DNA of 14,221 nt from Clostridiales bacterium. GTDB lineage: Bacteria; Bacillota; Clostridia; Oscillospirales; Oscillospiraceae. Both the position numbers and the translations under genes were made by a program. Location of the stretch: positions 1 through 14,221 of the forward strand of contig SFHI01000059.1 in NCBI GenBank assembly GCA_004555705.1, in the 5' to 3' direction. Each line of letters begins with the position of its first letter. The first letter of the stretch is position 1. Below, piece by piece: positions 1-6,770 of this stretch. Below the pieces are notes generated by a model. That model was given only the letters and a program-made list of their open reading frames with translations. It had not been told where the DNA came from and did no database searches.

Positions 1-98
1 CGTTACCCGGTACCATTCATCGGGGGGATTGCCACACCAGCGTGCGCGCTGGTTCGCAATGACAGGTAATTGCGGCACAGCCCGACAAACACCAATTT
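1..98 (-). repeat. Partial palindromic repeat element, ATTGCGA core type, cut by the window edge
   Basis: The right end is CAAACACCAATTT at 86-98, the shared terminal sequence of all repeat elements in this window. Inside, 28-60 folds as a hairpin: ATTGC at 28-32 pairs with GCAAT at 56-60, and CCAGCG with CGCTGG at 37-52. The sequence left of the hairpin resembles the reverse complement of the first half of the elements at 4995-5234 and 12211-12443, so this copy lies in the opposite orientation and its other half is outside the window. No gene is seen in 1-155. Confidence 0.8.
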
Positions 99-155
99 AC
101 CGCACTGCCGCAGCGGCCGCGTATATGCCACCCATTTCATTACCAGGAGGCCCCC

Positions 156-737
156 ATGGATCATCAGGACGATTTTTACCAGCAGATTCACGATATGGAC
201 AAGCAGCGCAGTCGGGCTGCGCGGAAGGAAAAATGGGAAAAGCGGGAGAAAAGCTTTTGGAAAGCCTTCCTGTTCACGGAAAACGGCAAACCCAAAAGCG
301 GTCTGATCCTCTATACCTTCTGCCTGAGCTTCGTGTTTCTGCTGCTGTACCTGGCGATCTTCTCTCTGGTGCTGGAGTATTTGGGCAAGCCTCTGGAAGC
401 CGTCCCCGCGTTTTGGGGAAATCTGCTTCAATCCCTGGCGGCGGGGGCCCTGGGGCTGGCCTGCGCCTGGCTCGCCCACCGGCTGCTGCCGGACAAGCGG
501 CTGATTTTCGGCAGCTACCTGTGGCTTGCCCTTTTTGCCCTGGCCGCGGTCATCACCCTGCTGATTATGCTCCGGGGCACCGGAGCCTCCGGCGGAATGC
601 TGGTGTTCTTCGGCTGGTTCGTAGGGCTCCCCCTGGCCATGGGTCTGGCAGGCTCCTACGCCCTGTACCGCCGGGACTACGCTCCGGCACCGGCCCAGGA
701 GGACGCTCCCTGGAAAAAGTACACCCAGCGGCGGTAG
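156..737 (+). CDS. Small four-helix membrane protein, unrecognised family
   Basis: The product is 193 residues. Residues 1-48 are hydrophilic and rich in Lys, Arg, Asp and Gln (KEKWEKREKSFWKAF), so this tail is probably cytoplasmic. Four hydrophobic stretches follow at about 49-74, 88-109, 117-139 and 145-171, and the C-terminus is short and charged (APAQEDAPWKKYTQRR). I see no catalytic motif and do not recognise the family. The start is supported by AGGAGG at 145-150, five bases before ATG. The next gene begins 4 bp after the stop, so the two are probably co-transcribed, and a membrane partner for the downstream hydrolase is possible but unproven. Confidence 0.8.
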   Translation: MDHQDDFYQQIHDMDKQRSRAARKEKWEKREKSFWKAFLFTENGKPKSGLILYTFCLSFVFLLLYLAIFSLVLEYLGKPLEAVPAFWGNLLQSLAAGALGLACAWLAHRLLPDKRLIFGSYLWLALFALAAVITLLIMLRGTGASGGMLVFFGWFVGLPLAMGLAGSYALYRRDYAPAPAQEDAPWKKYTQRR

Positions 738-741
738 AAAA

Positions 742-1692
742 ATGCTGACACTCCGATTTTTGAACGTGGCCGACGGGGACGCGGCACTTGTGGAATACAG
801 AACCTCCCGGGAGGTGTTCCGGGTCCTGGTGGACGCGGGACGGGCGGATCTGGAGCCCTGTCCCGGCTCCAGCCGGGCAGCGGTTTGCGCCCATCTGGAA
901 GCTCTGGGCATCCGCCGTCTGGACGCGGTGGTCATCACCCACCTGCACCAGGATCACTTCGCGGGGCTGGAGGCGCTGGCAAAGTCCGTTCCCATTGACA
1001 CCCTGTACGCCGGCTTCTTCCCCGCGGTGTCCCACCCGGTTGTACAGCTGCCGGAGGATGCCCCGAAAACGGTCCGGGGACTGGGAGTATGCCTGGAGGA
1101 CTGGCTGCGGATCCTGAGCCTCCTCCGGGAAAAGGGCACCCGGTTTCGTCCCGTGTGCCACGATGCGTGGATTCCCTGCCCGGAGGGCCTGGCCCTGCGG
1201 ATGATTGTACCCGACGTCCGGCTGGCCCTGCGCAGGAACCGGATTTGGGAGGAGCTGCTTGCCGGGAAATCGCCGGATATGGACCGGCTATACTGGAGCT
1301 CCAAGCAGCGAAACCCCGGCTCTTTGCGGCTGGAGCTGACACACGCCTCCCGGCGGGTGGTCCTGGCCGGGGACTGCTACGGCGCCTGCTGGCAGGAGCC
1401 GCCCCCGCTCCCCTGCGACCTGCTGAAGGTGCCCCACCATGGCGACGCCAAGTCCCTGACGGAGCCTCTGGTTCAGGCCCTGCGCCCTGCTTTTGCCGTG
1501 ATCTCCTGCTCCGCCGTCTATGATCCCCGGAAGGACCGTCCCTCCCCGGGTGCGGTGGAGCTGCTGCGGGAAGCCGGCTGCCGGGTTTTCTTTACCGATT
1601 GCCGTCCCATTCCCGGAGGGCAGGAAAACCGCCTGCGCTCCGTGGATTTTCTCATTGGGGATGATGGGGTAATTCATCCCCCCGCTCCCTGA
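742..1692 (+). CDS. ComEC/Rec2-like metallo-beta-lactamase-fold hydrolase, stand-alone
   Basis: The product is 316 residues and shows the metallo-beta-lactamase fold signature. HLHQDH at 67-72 is the HxHxDH metal site, preceded by DAVVIT. NPGSLRLEL at 191-199 is followed by LAGD at 208-211. VPHHGDAKS at 230-238 supplies another metal-binding His region, and DRPSP at 265-269 is followed by a LLREAG helix. The set SL-L, GD and PHHG is typical of the soluble domain of the DNA-uptake protein ComEC, but there are no transmembrane helices or OB-like region here. Such free-standing versions are annotated as MBL-fold hydrolases of unknown substrate, possibly nuclease-like. There is no signal peptide, so the enzyme is probably cytosolic. 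It starts 4 bp after the upstream stop with no strong ribosome binding site, which suggests translational coupling. Confidence 0.88.
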   Translation: MLTLRFLNVADGDAALVEYRTSREVFRVLVDAGRADLEPCPGSSRAAVCAHLEALGIRRLDAVVITHLHQDHFAGLEALAKSVPIDTLYAGFFPAVSHPVVQLPEDAPKTVRGLGVCLEDWLRILSLLREKGTRFRPVCHDAWIPCPEGLALRMIVPDVRLALRRNRIWEELLAGKSPDMDRLYWSSKQRNPGSLRLELTHASRRVVLAGDCYGACWQEPPPLPCDLLKVPHHGDAKSLTEPLVQALRPAFAVISCSAVYDPRKDRPSPGAVELLREAGCRVFFTDCRPIPGGQENRLRSVDFLIGDDGVIHPPAP

Positions 1693-1706
1693 GCCTTCCC
1701 CCGGGG

Positions 1707-1746
1707 AAACGCCCCCCGGACCCCTCCGTCCGGAAGGGCGGGGTTT
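1707..1746 (+). terminator. Possible terminator hairpin after the MBL gene
   Basis: CCGGAC (1716-1721) and GTCCGG (1728-1733) form a perfect 6-bp stem with a CCCTCC loop. It is extended by CCC/GGG pairs and AAAC (1707-1710) with GTTT (1743-1746). The hairpin lies between the MBL stop and the next ribosome binding site. The T run is only three bases, so termination may be weak. Confidence 0.4.
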
Positions 1747-1775
1747 CAGGGATATTCTGATTCTGGAGGTGTTTT

Positions 1776-2531
1776 ATGATCAAAACCGTTCTGTTCGACA
1801 TGGGCGGGACCCTGGAGGACATCTACGTGGATGCCGCCAGTGAAAAAGCCGCCATGTTAAAGCTGGATGCCATGCTCCGGTCCTGGGGCCTGGGACCCGG
1901 GGTGGACCTTCCGGAGCTGAAGCGCCGGGTGGATGCCGGCTGGGCCCGGTATGGGGTCTACCGGGATGCGCACAATGTGGAGCTGAAGCCGGTGGAAATC
2001 TGGTGCGACTACATTCTCACGGACTTTGCCTTCCCCCGGGAGCGTCTTGCCCCCCATTGCGAGGAAATCGCCCACATGTGGGAAGTCACCTATTACCACC
2101 GACAGCTGCGCCCCGGGGTAAAGCCCATGCTGGAGGGTCTGAAGGAAATGGGCCTGAAGCTGGGCATCGTCAGCAACACCGCCGCACTCTACCAGGTGTT
2201 TGACATTTTGGAGGAATACGGCATCCGGGACTACTTCCAGGATGTGACGCTGTCCTCGGTCACGGGACTTCGCAAGCCCTGCCCGGACATCTTCCAGGTG
2301 GCCCTGCGGCAGACCCAATCCCAGGCCTGCGAATCGGCCTACGTAGGCGACACCGTGTCCCGGGACATCATCGGCTCCAAAAAAGCGGGCTTCGGCGTTT
2401 CCATCCAGATCTGCTCCCAGCTCACCAAAATGAAGGACGCCGGCGTAGACCCCGCCTTCCGCCCGGACTACATGGTGGGTGACATCTTCGACGTGCTCTC
2501 CGTCATCCGGCAGGTGAATGCCGCAACATAA
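1776..2531 (+). CDS. HAD-superfamily hydrolase (paralogue 1 of 5)
   Basis: The product is 251 residues with HAD motifs in order. Motif I is FDMGGTL with nucleophile Asp8, motif II is GIVSNT with Ser133, motif III is GLRKPCP with Lys167, and motif IV is YVGDTVSRD with Asp192 and Asp197. Residues about 15-110 form a helical cap region (C1 type). The residue two after the nucleophile, usually Asp in phosphatases, is Gly10. Some HAD phosphatases such as E. coli YihX also have Gly there, so activity is not excluded. All motif positions coincide exactly with the 4226-4981 paralogue, which is also 251 residues and shares the late VDP...RPDY region. The start is supported by GGAGGT at 1765-1770. The substrate is unknown, probably a small phosphorylated metabolite in the cytosol. 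Confidence 0.9.
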   Translation: MIKTVLFDMGGTLEDIYVDAASEKAAMLKLDAMLRSWGLGPGVDLPELKRRVDAGWARYGVYRDAHNVELKPVEIWCDYILTDFAFPRERLAPHCEEIAHMWEVTYYHRQLRPGVKPMLEGLKEMGLKLGIVSNTAALYQVFDILEEYGIRDYFQDVTLSSVTGLRKPCPDIFQVALRQTQSQACESAYVGDTVSRDIIGSKKAGFGVSIQICSQLTKMKDAGVDPAFRPDYMVGDIFDVLSVIRQVNAAT

Positions 2532-2538
2532 AAATTAC

Positions 2539-2568
2539 GCGCCGCTTTGTCCAACCACAAAGCGGCGC
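2539..2568 (-). terminator. Strong hairpin with a T tract on the minus strand
   Basis: A perfect 12-bp stem (GCGCCGCTTTGT at 2539-2550, ACAAAGCGGCGC at 2557-2568) encloses a CCAACC loop. Read on the minus strand it is followed by TAATTTTT, a classic intrinsic terminator tail. That would stop lacI transcription after it has crossed the repeat at 2595-2838. On the plus strand it sits 7 bases after the HAD stop but lacks a T run, so termination of the HAD transcript there is less certain. Confidence 0.65.
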
Positions 2569-2594
2569 GCAAATATTCCGAAACGCGGTCAGAC

Positions 2595-2838
2595 AAATCG
2601 GTGTTTGTCGCTGCGCTTAGTGGACAGTTGACAGTGGACAGTTGACAGTTATGGTATCCCCTTCGGGGATGGAATTGGCATAATAATGTCGAAAGTATCC
2701 ACATTTCACATAGAAATGTAACGATTCCCGAATTTCTTTTTCAAATCGTCCCGGAGGGACTCCTTAACTGTCCACTGTCAACTGTCCACTGTCAACTGTC
2801 CACTGTCAACTCGGGTTCCGCCCGCCAAACACCAATTT
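2595..2838. repeat. Palindromic repeat element with a 14-bp tandem-repeat core
   Basis: The ends are AAATCGGTGTTTG (2595-2607, one change from the shared end) and CAAACACCAATTT (2826-2838). The arms are inverted blocks of a 14-bp unit: two-plus copies of GTGGACAGTTGACA at 2619-2650 and three copies of CTGTCCACTGTCAA-type units at 2766-2811. The centre contains a small ATCCCCTTCGGGGAT hairpin and no ORF of note. Each unit carries TTGACA, in inward-facing orientation on both arms. The right end overlaps the lacI stop codon. Confidence 0.85.
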
Positions 2839-3841
2839 ATCTTGGCAGACAGGAGGATCGCTCCACAAGGGTGGGCATGAGGATGCGGTGGGTATAGCCC
2901 TCCAGCTCGTTTTGCACCTTGTCCAGCAGCACGTCCACCGCCACGGAGGCCAGCATCTTCATGGGCTGCTCCACCGTGGTCAGGTTGATCCGGGGCAGGC
3001 CGCTGTCGTGGATGTTGTCAAAGCCCAGCAGCGACAGCTCCTCGGGAATTTTCAGCCCGATTTCCTCCGCTGCCTGCAGAATACCCAGGGCGTTGGTATC
3101 GGTGGAGGCGAAAATTGCCGTGTAATTCCGCTCCTGGGCAAACAGCTGCTTGGCCAGCTGATAGCCGTACTTAATGGAGGTGGAGGGGAAGGTGTTGTTG
3201 CAGAACCGGGGGGTCAGACCAAACCCCTGGCAGGCTTCCTCATAGCCCTCGGCACGGAGCTGGTGGGTGTTGCTCCCCCGGCGGCGGCCGAAGTACAGAA
3301 TCTCCCGGTGGCCCAGGCGGTACAGGTATTCCACCCCCAAAAACGCGCCCTTTCTGTTGTCCACGGACACATAGCTTTCCGGGGTTTCCCGCAGATTCTC
3401 TCCCACATACACCGTGGGCACCCGGCTGAGGTAGGGTTTCAGGGATTCGTAGCTTTCCGGAGCGGAGGGGCACAGAATAATGCCGTCCACCTGGCGGCCG
3501 ATCATCAGCTCAAACAGTTCTGCCTCCTGCTCCACATTCCGGGAGGAGTTGCACAGAATGATGTTATACCCCCTGGCCCGGGCCTGGCGGTCAATGTGGT
3601 AGGCCAGCTCTGACATGAAGGGATTGTTCACCCCGGGCAGAATCAGCCCTAACAGCTTGGTACTCTTCATCACCATGGCACGGGCCACGGTGTTGGCGGT
3701 GTAGTTCATCTGCTTGCACACCTGCAGGATTCGATCCCGGGTGTCCGCGCTGATCTCGGGGCTTCCTGACAGGGCCCGGGATACGGTGGAGTAGGAAACT
3801 CCGGCGGCTTTCGCCACATCTTTGATGGTTACGTTCTTCAT
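2837..3841 (-). CDS. LacI/GalR-family transcriptional regulator
   Basis: From the ATG at 3841 the product is 334 residues, a normal length for the family. Residues 4-24 (VTIKDVAKAAGVSYSTVSRAL) are the LacI helix-turn-helix, and 49-58 (ANTVARAMVM) is the hinge helix. From about 62 (KLLGLILPGVNNPF) to the end is a periplasmic-binding-protein-like sensor domain, with the usual DGIILCP and LLGFDNI segments and a C-terminal PTLVERS. A TTG at 3856 would add five residues, but GGAG six bases before ATG favours 3841. The gene is divergent from the HAD gene at 4226 and is probably its repressor. The inducer is probably a sugar or sugar phosphate, by family analogy. The TAA stop (2837-2839) lies in the end sequence of the neighbouring repeat. 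Confidence 0.95.
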   Translation of the reverse strand: MKNVTIKDVAKAAGVSYSTVSRALSGSPEISADTRDRILQVCKQMNYTANTVARAMVMKSTKLLGLILPGVNNPFMSELAYHIDRQARARGYNIILCNSSRNVEQEAELFELMIGRQVDGIILCPSAPESYESLKPYLSRVPTVYVGENLRETPESYVSVDNRKGAFLGVEYLYRLGHREILYFGRRRGSNTHQLRAEGYEEACQGFGLTPRFCNNTFPSTSIKYGYQLAKQLFAQERNYTAIFASTDTNALGILQAAEEIGLKIPEELSLLGFDNIHDSGLPRINLTTVEQPMKMLASVAVDVLLDKVQNELEGYTHRILMPTLVERSSCLPR

Positions 3842-3865
3842 ACCCTTCTCTCCCAAGCGGAAAAA

Positions 3866-3873
3866 TTTCGAAA
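3866..3873. promoter_or_regulatory. Candidate operator in the lacI leader
   Basis: TTTCGAAA is a perfect 8-bp palindrome with a central CG, inside a tandem repeat of AAAAATTTSG units (3861-3880). It lies between the predicted lacI transcription start and its ATG. LacI-family operators usually have a central CG, so autoregulation is plausible, but the AT-rich context makes chance palindromes likely. Confidence 0.3.
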
Positions 3874-3888
3874 AATTTGCGTAGCTTT

Positions 3889-3917
3889 ATTGTAAATTGT
3901 TTCCGCTTCTAAATCAA
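3889..3917 (-). promoter_or_regulatory. Predicted sigma-A promoter of lacI
   Basis: On the minus strand the -35 is TTGATT (plus coordinates 3912-3917) and the -10 is TACAAT (3889-3894), separated by 17 bases. The predicted start is near 3882, about 40 bases before the lacI ATG. The rest of the 384-bp divergent region between the two start codons is AT-rich and shows no ORF worth calling. Confidence 0.6.
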
Positions 3918-4144
3918 GAGCTTTTGGAAAAATTCAGCAAATACCACAACATGCTCCCCGAAAACTGGTGATTTTCACAGTCGTTCTTCCAGGTATCTTG
4001 CATATTCTGTTATTTCCCGTAAATTTTTCCCAGGAGTTCCTCAAATTTTCGAGGATTATTCCGGAATTTATTTGTTTTATTTCAATTGTATCCGATTCCT
4101 TGCATTTTTTACAGATATCCGGCGACTAATATCCATATTTTTGG

Positions 4145-4173
4145 TTGACACGCCGGAACATTTGCTATAAAAT
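4145..4173 (+). promoter_or_regulatory. Predicted sigma-A promoter of the HAD gene at 4226
   Basis: A perfect -35 TTGACA (4145-4150) is followed after 17 bases by -10 TAAAAT (4168-4173). TATAAA at 4166-4171 with 15-bp spacing is an alternative. The transcript would start near 4180, just before the operator-like palindrome at 4191-4198. Confidence 0.7.
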
Positions 4174-4190
4174 ACCCTTAGAGAAAACGA

Positions 4191-4198
4191 AAACGTTT
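4191..4198. promoter_or_regulatory. Candidate LacI-family operator
   Basis: AAACGTTT is a perfect palindrome with central CG in the context GAAAACGTTTGTGG, close to the general LacI/GalR operator pattern. It lies about 10-18 bases downstream of the predicted transcription start of the HAD gene, where a bound repressor would block transcription. The divergent lacI gene makes its product the natural candidate. Confidence 0.5.
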
Positions 4199-4225
4199 GT
4201 GGAAACCGGAAAGGAGTGACGGGGT

Positions 4226-4981
4226 TTGATTCGGGCTGTTTTGTTTGACCTGGGCGGTACGCTGCATACGTCCTCTTCCCCTCCCGGACGGGAGCTTTGG
4301 TTCGCCCGCAGGCTTCTGGAGCGGCTGGAGGACTACGGAATTTCCCTGGAAGCCTCCCCCGAGGCACTGGCGGCAAGTCTTTCCCGCAACGCGGAAATCT
4401 ACAAGCAGGAAACCCAGCTAACCCTCCGGGAGCTGCCCGCTCCGGAAATCTGGAGCCGGTATTACCTTCGGGATTACGGGATTTCCCAGGACCTCCTGGC
4501 CCCCTTCGCCGAGGAGCTTAGCTTCCTGTACGACTACGAACGGGTACGTGTTATGCGCCGCCCCCACTTAGCCGAGACCATGGAAGCCCTTCACCGCATG
4601 GGTATCCGGATGGGCGTCATCAGCAACATCATCTCCACCTCCGTGGTGCCCCACTTCCTCCGGGAGTACGGCATCGCCGGGTACATGGAGACGGTGGTCA
4701 CCTCCTCGGAAACCGGCATCCGCAAGCCCTCGCCGGATATTTTCCGGATCGCCGAGCGGGAAATGAACCTTCCCCCGGAGGAGCTGGCCTACGTGGGCGA
4801 CACCATTTCCCGGGATGTACTGGGAACCCGTGCCGCAGGCTGGAAATGCATGATTCAGATTTCCAACCCCTCCATTGCCCATCGGGATGTGGGGCTGGAT
4901 CCGGAGGCAAACCGTCCCGACTACCAAATCCACGACCTGTCCGAAATTCCCGCCATCATCGCCCGGGAGAATTCCCGGTAA
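4226..4981 (+). CDS. HAD-superfamily hydrolase (paralogue 2 of 5), TTG start
   Basis: The product is 251 residues. Motif I is FDLGGTL (Asp8, with Gly10 in the usual Asp position), motif II GVISNI (Ser133), motif III GIRKPSP (Lys167) and motif IV YVGDTISRD (Asp192, Asp197). Residues about 15-110 form the helical cap. It aligns without gaps at every motif with the 1776-2531 protein, so the two look like duplicates separated by the lacI insertion. The start is TTG, chosen because AAAGGAG (4210-4216) lies nine bases upstream and MIRAVLFDLGG matches the paralogue's first residues. The gene has its own promoter and a candidate LacI-type operator, so it is probably regulated by the divergent LacI. 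The substrate is unknown. Confidence 0.9.
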   Translation: MIRAVLFDLGGTLHTSSSPPGRELWFARRLLERLEDYGISLEASPEALAASLSRNAEIYKQETQLTLRELPAPEIWSRYYLRDYGISQDLLAPFAEELSFLYDYERVRVMRRPHLAETMEALHRMGIRMGVISNIISTSVVPHFLREYGIAGYMETVVTSSETGIRKPSPDIFRIAEREMNLPPEELAYVGDTISRDVLGTRAAGWKCMIQISNPSIAHRDVGLDPEANRPDYQIHDLSEIPAIIARENSR

Positions 4982-4994
4982 AACCAGGAAGGAC

Positions 4995-5234
4995 AGATTG
5001 GTGTTTGAAAGAGTGCAATATAAATTCCCTGTCATTGCGAGCCAGTGCGCACACTGGCGTGGCAATCCCCCGGTTGAAAGGGACCAGGTAACGATTACCA
5101 CCAATAATCGCAGCGACCCCCACTCTGTAGGCCATTTATCGGTACATTTTCCCTCTAACCGGGGGATTGCCACACCAGCGTGCGCGCTGGTTCGCAATGA
5201 CAGTTCTATTTTTTCGTGCGCGAAACACCAATTT
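4995..5234 (+). repeat. Palindromic repeat element, ATTGCGA core type
   Basis: The ends are AGATTGGTGTTTG (4995-5007) and GAAACACCAATTT (5222-5234), each one change from the shared end. Two inverted hairpin arms follow: 5034-5066 (CCAGTG paired with CACTGG inside ATTGC/GCAAT) and 5166-5198 (CCAGCG with CGCTGG). Each arm has a run of Cs or Gs on its inner side. The asymmetric middle (about 5067-5160) resembles that of 12211-12443, in the same orientation, and ends in TCGGTACATTTTCCCTC in both. No convincing ORF is present. Confidence 0.88.
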
Positions 5235-5250
5235 AGCGATATACAAAAAA

Positions 5251-5266
5251 CACAACACCAATTGTG
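5251..5266. repeat. Solo mini-hairpin with the CACCAA loop of the repeat ends
   Basis: CACAA and TTGTG form a 5-bp stem around CACCAA, the invariant loop of the repeat-element ends. It sits 8 bases upstream of the ribosome binding site of the HAD operon. It could be a leftover element end or a leader structure affecting translation. Confidence 0.5.
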
Positions 5267-5286
5267 ATCAATACAAGGAGGAGCTT

Positions 5287-6018
5287 ATGAGCAACAAGAT
5301 TGATACCATCTTCTTCGACGTGGGAGCCACGCTGCGCTATGTGGTGGAGGATCCCGAATTCGCCGCCGCGGCGGACCGGGAGCTGATGGCCCTGGTGGGG
5401 GCCACGGAGTCCCACGACGAATTCTTCGCCAAGCTGAACGCCAACTGGAAGGCCTACCGCAAGATGGCCAAGACCATCCTGCTGGATGTGTCCGAGATGG
5501 AGCTTTGGCTGCAGTATCTGCTGCCCGACTATCCCGCTGAGCGCATCGCCCCCAACGCCGCCAGGCTCACCCGCCTGTGGCGGGATCATGACGGCCGCCG
5601 GGTTCCCCACGAGGGCGTGAAGGAAACCCTGAAGGAGCTGAAGCGCCGGGGCTACAAGCTGGGCATCATCGCCAACACCATCACCGAGACCGAGATCCCC
5701 GACTGGATGTGCCATGACCAGGTAGCCGACTGCTTCACCACCGTGATCCTGTCCTCCAAGGTGCGGCTGCGCAAGCCCGATACCGCCATCTACCACCTGG
5801 CCGCCCGGTGCATCGGCTCCGCTCCCGAAAACTGCGCCTACGTCGGCGACAATCCCGTCCGGGACGTGGAGGGTGCGGTGAACGCGGGCTACGGCGCCAT
5901 GGTTCTGTTTGAGGATGCCGGCACCGCCGACCGGGAGGGCAAGGACCCCACGGTGCAGCCGAACTTCCGCATCCGTTCCATCCCGGAGCTGCTGGAGCTG
6001 TTCCCGGCTCTGAACTGA
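5287..6018 (+). CDS. HAD-superfamily hydrolase (paralogue 3 of 5), first gene of the operon
   Basis: The product is 243 residues from ATG 5287, supported by AAGGAGG at 5275-5281. An in-frame upstream ATG at 5167 lies in the repeat and is rejected. Motif I is FFDVGATL (Asp11), with Gly13 where an Asp is usual. Motif II reads GIIANT, so the expected Ser/Thr is Ala129, unlike all four paralogues. Motif III is RLRKPDT (Lys163) and motif IV YVGDNPVRD (Asp188, Asp193). The helical cap (about 20-110) contains MELWLQYLLPDYP, a segment echoed in the two following genes. With both motif I and II altered it is the most likely of the five to be catalytically weak or to have another role. It is followed after 8 bp by paralogue 4. 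Confidence 0.92.
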   Translation: MSNKIDTIFFDVGATLRYVVEDPEFAAAADRELMALVGATESHDEFFAKLNANWKAYRKMAKTILLDVSEMELWLQYLLPDYPAERIAPNAARLTRLWRDHDGRRVPHEGVKETLKELKRRGYKLGIIANTITETEIPDWMCHDQVADCFTTVILSSKVRLRKPDTAIYHLAARCIGSAPENCAYVGDNPVRDVEGAVNAGYGAMVLFEDAGTADREGKDPTVQPNFRIRSIPELLELFPALN

Positions 6019-6026
6019 GGTTTCAC

Positions 6027-6770
6027 ATGGCACAGATAAAAGGTGTATTCTTTGACCTGGGCGGAACACTCCGCATCGCCGAGGAGGTTCCGGAGCACCA
6101 GCGCAAAGCTGCCGCCCGGATGGCGGAGCTGGCCGGCTGGGATGACCCCGATGCCTTCCTGGAGCTGGTGGAAGCGCGCTACGCCCCCTACCGGGACTGG
6201 GCGCTCACCGAGAACAAGGAAGCGGGAGACTTCGACCTGTGGAAGAAGTGGCTGCTGCCCGACGAACCCGACGAAAAGCTGCAGCAAATCTGCCACGAGC
6301 TGACCTACCAGTACCGCCAGGTGAAGGGCCTGCGCCATGTGGTGGAGGGCGGTGTCGAGGTCATCCAAGCCCTCCGCGCCAGAGGCTATAAGCTGGGCAT
6401 CATCTCCAACCTGATTGGCGAGTACGAAATCTACGACTGGCTGAAAAAGGACGGCCTGGACAAATATTTTGACAGCGTTGTGCTCTCCTCCGTGTGTCAC
6501 ATCCGCAAGCCCGATCCCGAAATGTACCGCATGGGCTGCCGGGAGCTGGGGCTGGAGCCCGGGGAATGTGCCTCGGTGGCGGACAACCTGAACCGGGACA
6601 TCACCGGAGCCAAGGCCGCGGGAATCGGGGCCAACATCCTCTTCATCAGCCCCGCGAAGCTGGCGAAGAAAACCATTACCCCGGAAAATCAGCCGGACTA
6701 CATCGTTCACAAGTTCCTGGACATTCTGGAGCTTCCCATCCTGCAAGGAGGCGAATCCCATGGAGCGTAA
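6027..6770 (+). CDS. HAD-superfamily hydrolase (paralogue 4 of 5)
   Basis: The product is 247 residues. Motif I is FFDLGGTL (Asp10, Gly12 at the usual acid/base position), motif II GIISNL (Ser127), motif III HIRKPDP (Lys161) and motif IV VADNLNRD (Asp186, Asp191), with Ala for the Gly that precedes the motif IV Asp in the paralogues. The cap includes FDLWKKWLLPDEP, close to its neighbours. GAGGT overlapping the previous stop provides the ribosome binding site, and the gap is 8 bp. The 3' end overlaps the next gene by 11 bp, with the next AAGGAGG (6745-6751) inside this coding region. The last residues (LQGGESHGA) are therefore constrained by the next gene's start. Role and substrate are unknown. 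Confidence 0.92.
   Translation: MAQIKGVFFDLGGTLRIAEEVPEHQRKAAARMAELAGWDDPDAFLELVEARYAPYRDWALTENKEAGDFDLWKKWLLPDEPDEKLQQICHELTYQYRQVKGLRHVVEGGVEVIQALRARGYKLGIISNLIGEYEIYDWLKKDGLDKYFDSVVLSSVCHIRKPDPEMYRMGCRELGLEPGECASVADNLNRDITGAKAAGIGANILFISPAKLAKKTITPENQPDYIVHKFLDILELPILQGGESHGA

Noticed and set aside
2619..2811. CRISPR array
   Set aside because: The 14-bp units are directly adjacent without spacers, inverted between arms, and no cas gene is present.
5167..5286. Upstream start for the HAD gene at 5287
   Set aside because: The extra codons come from the repeat element and leader. AAGGAGG and motif spacing support 5287.
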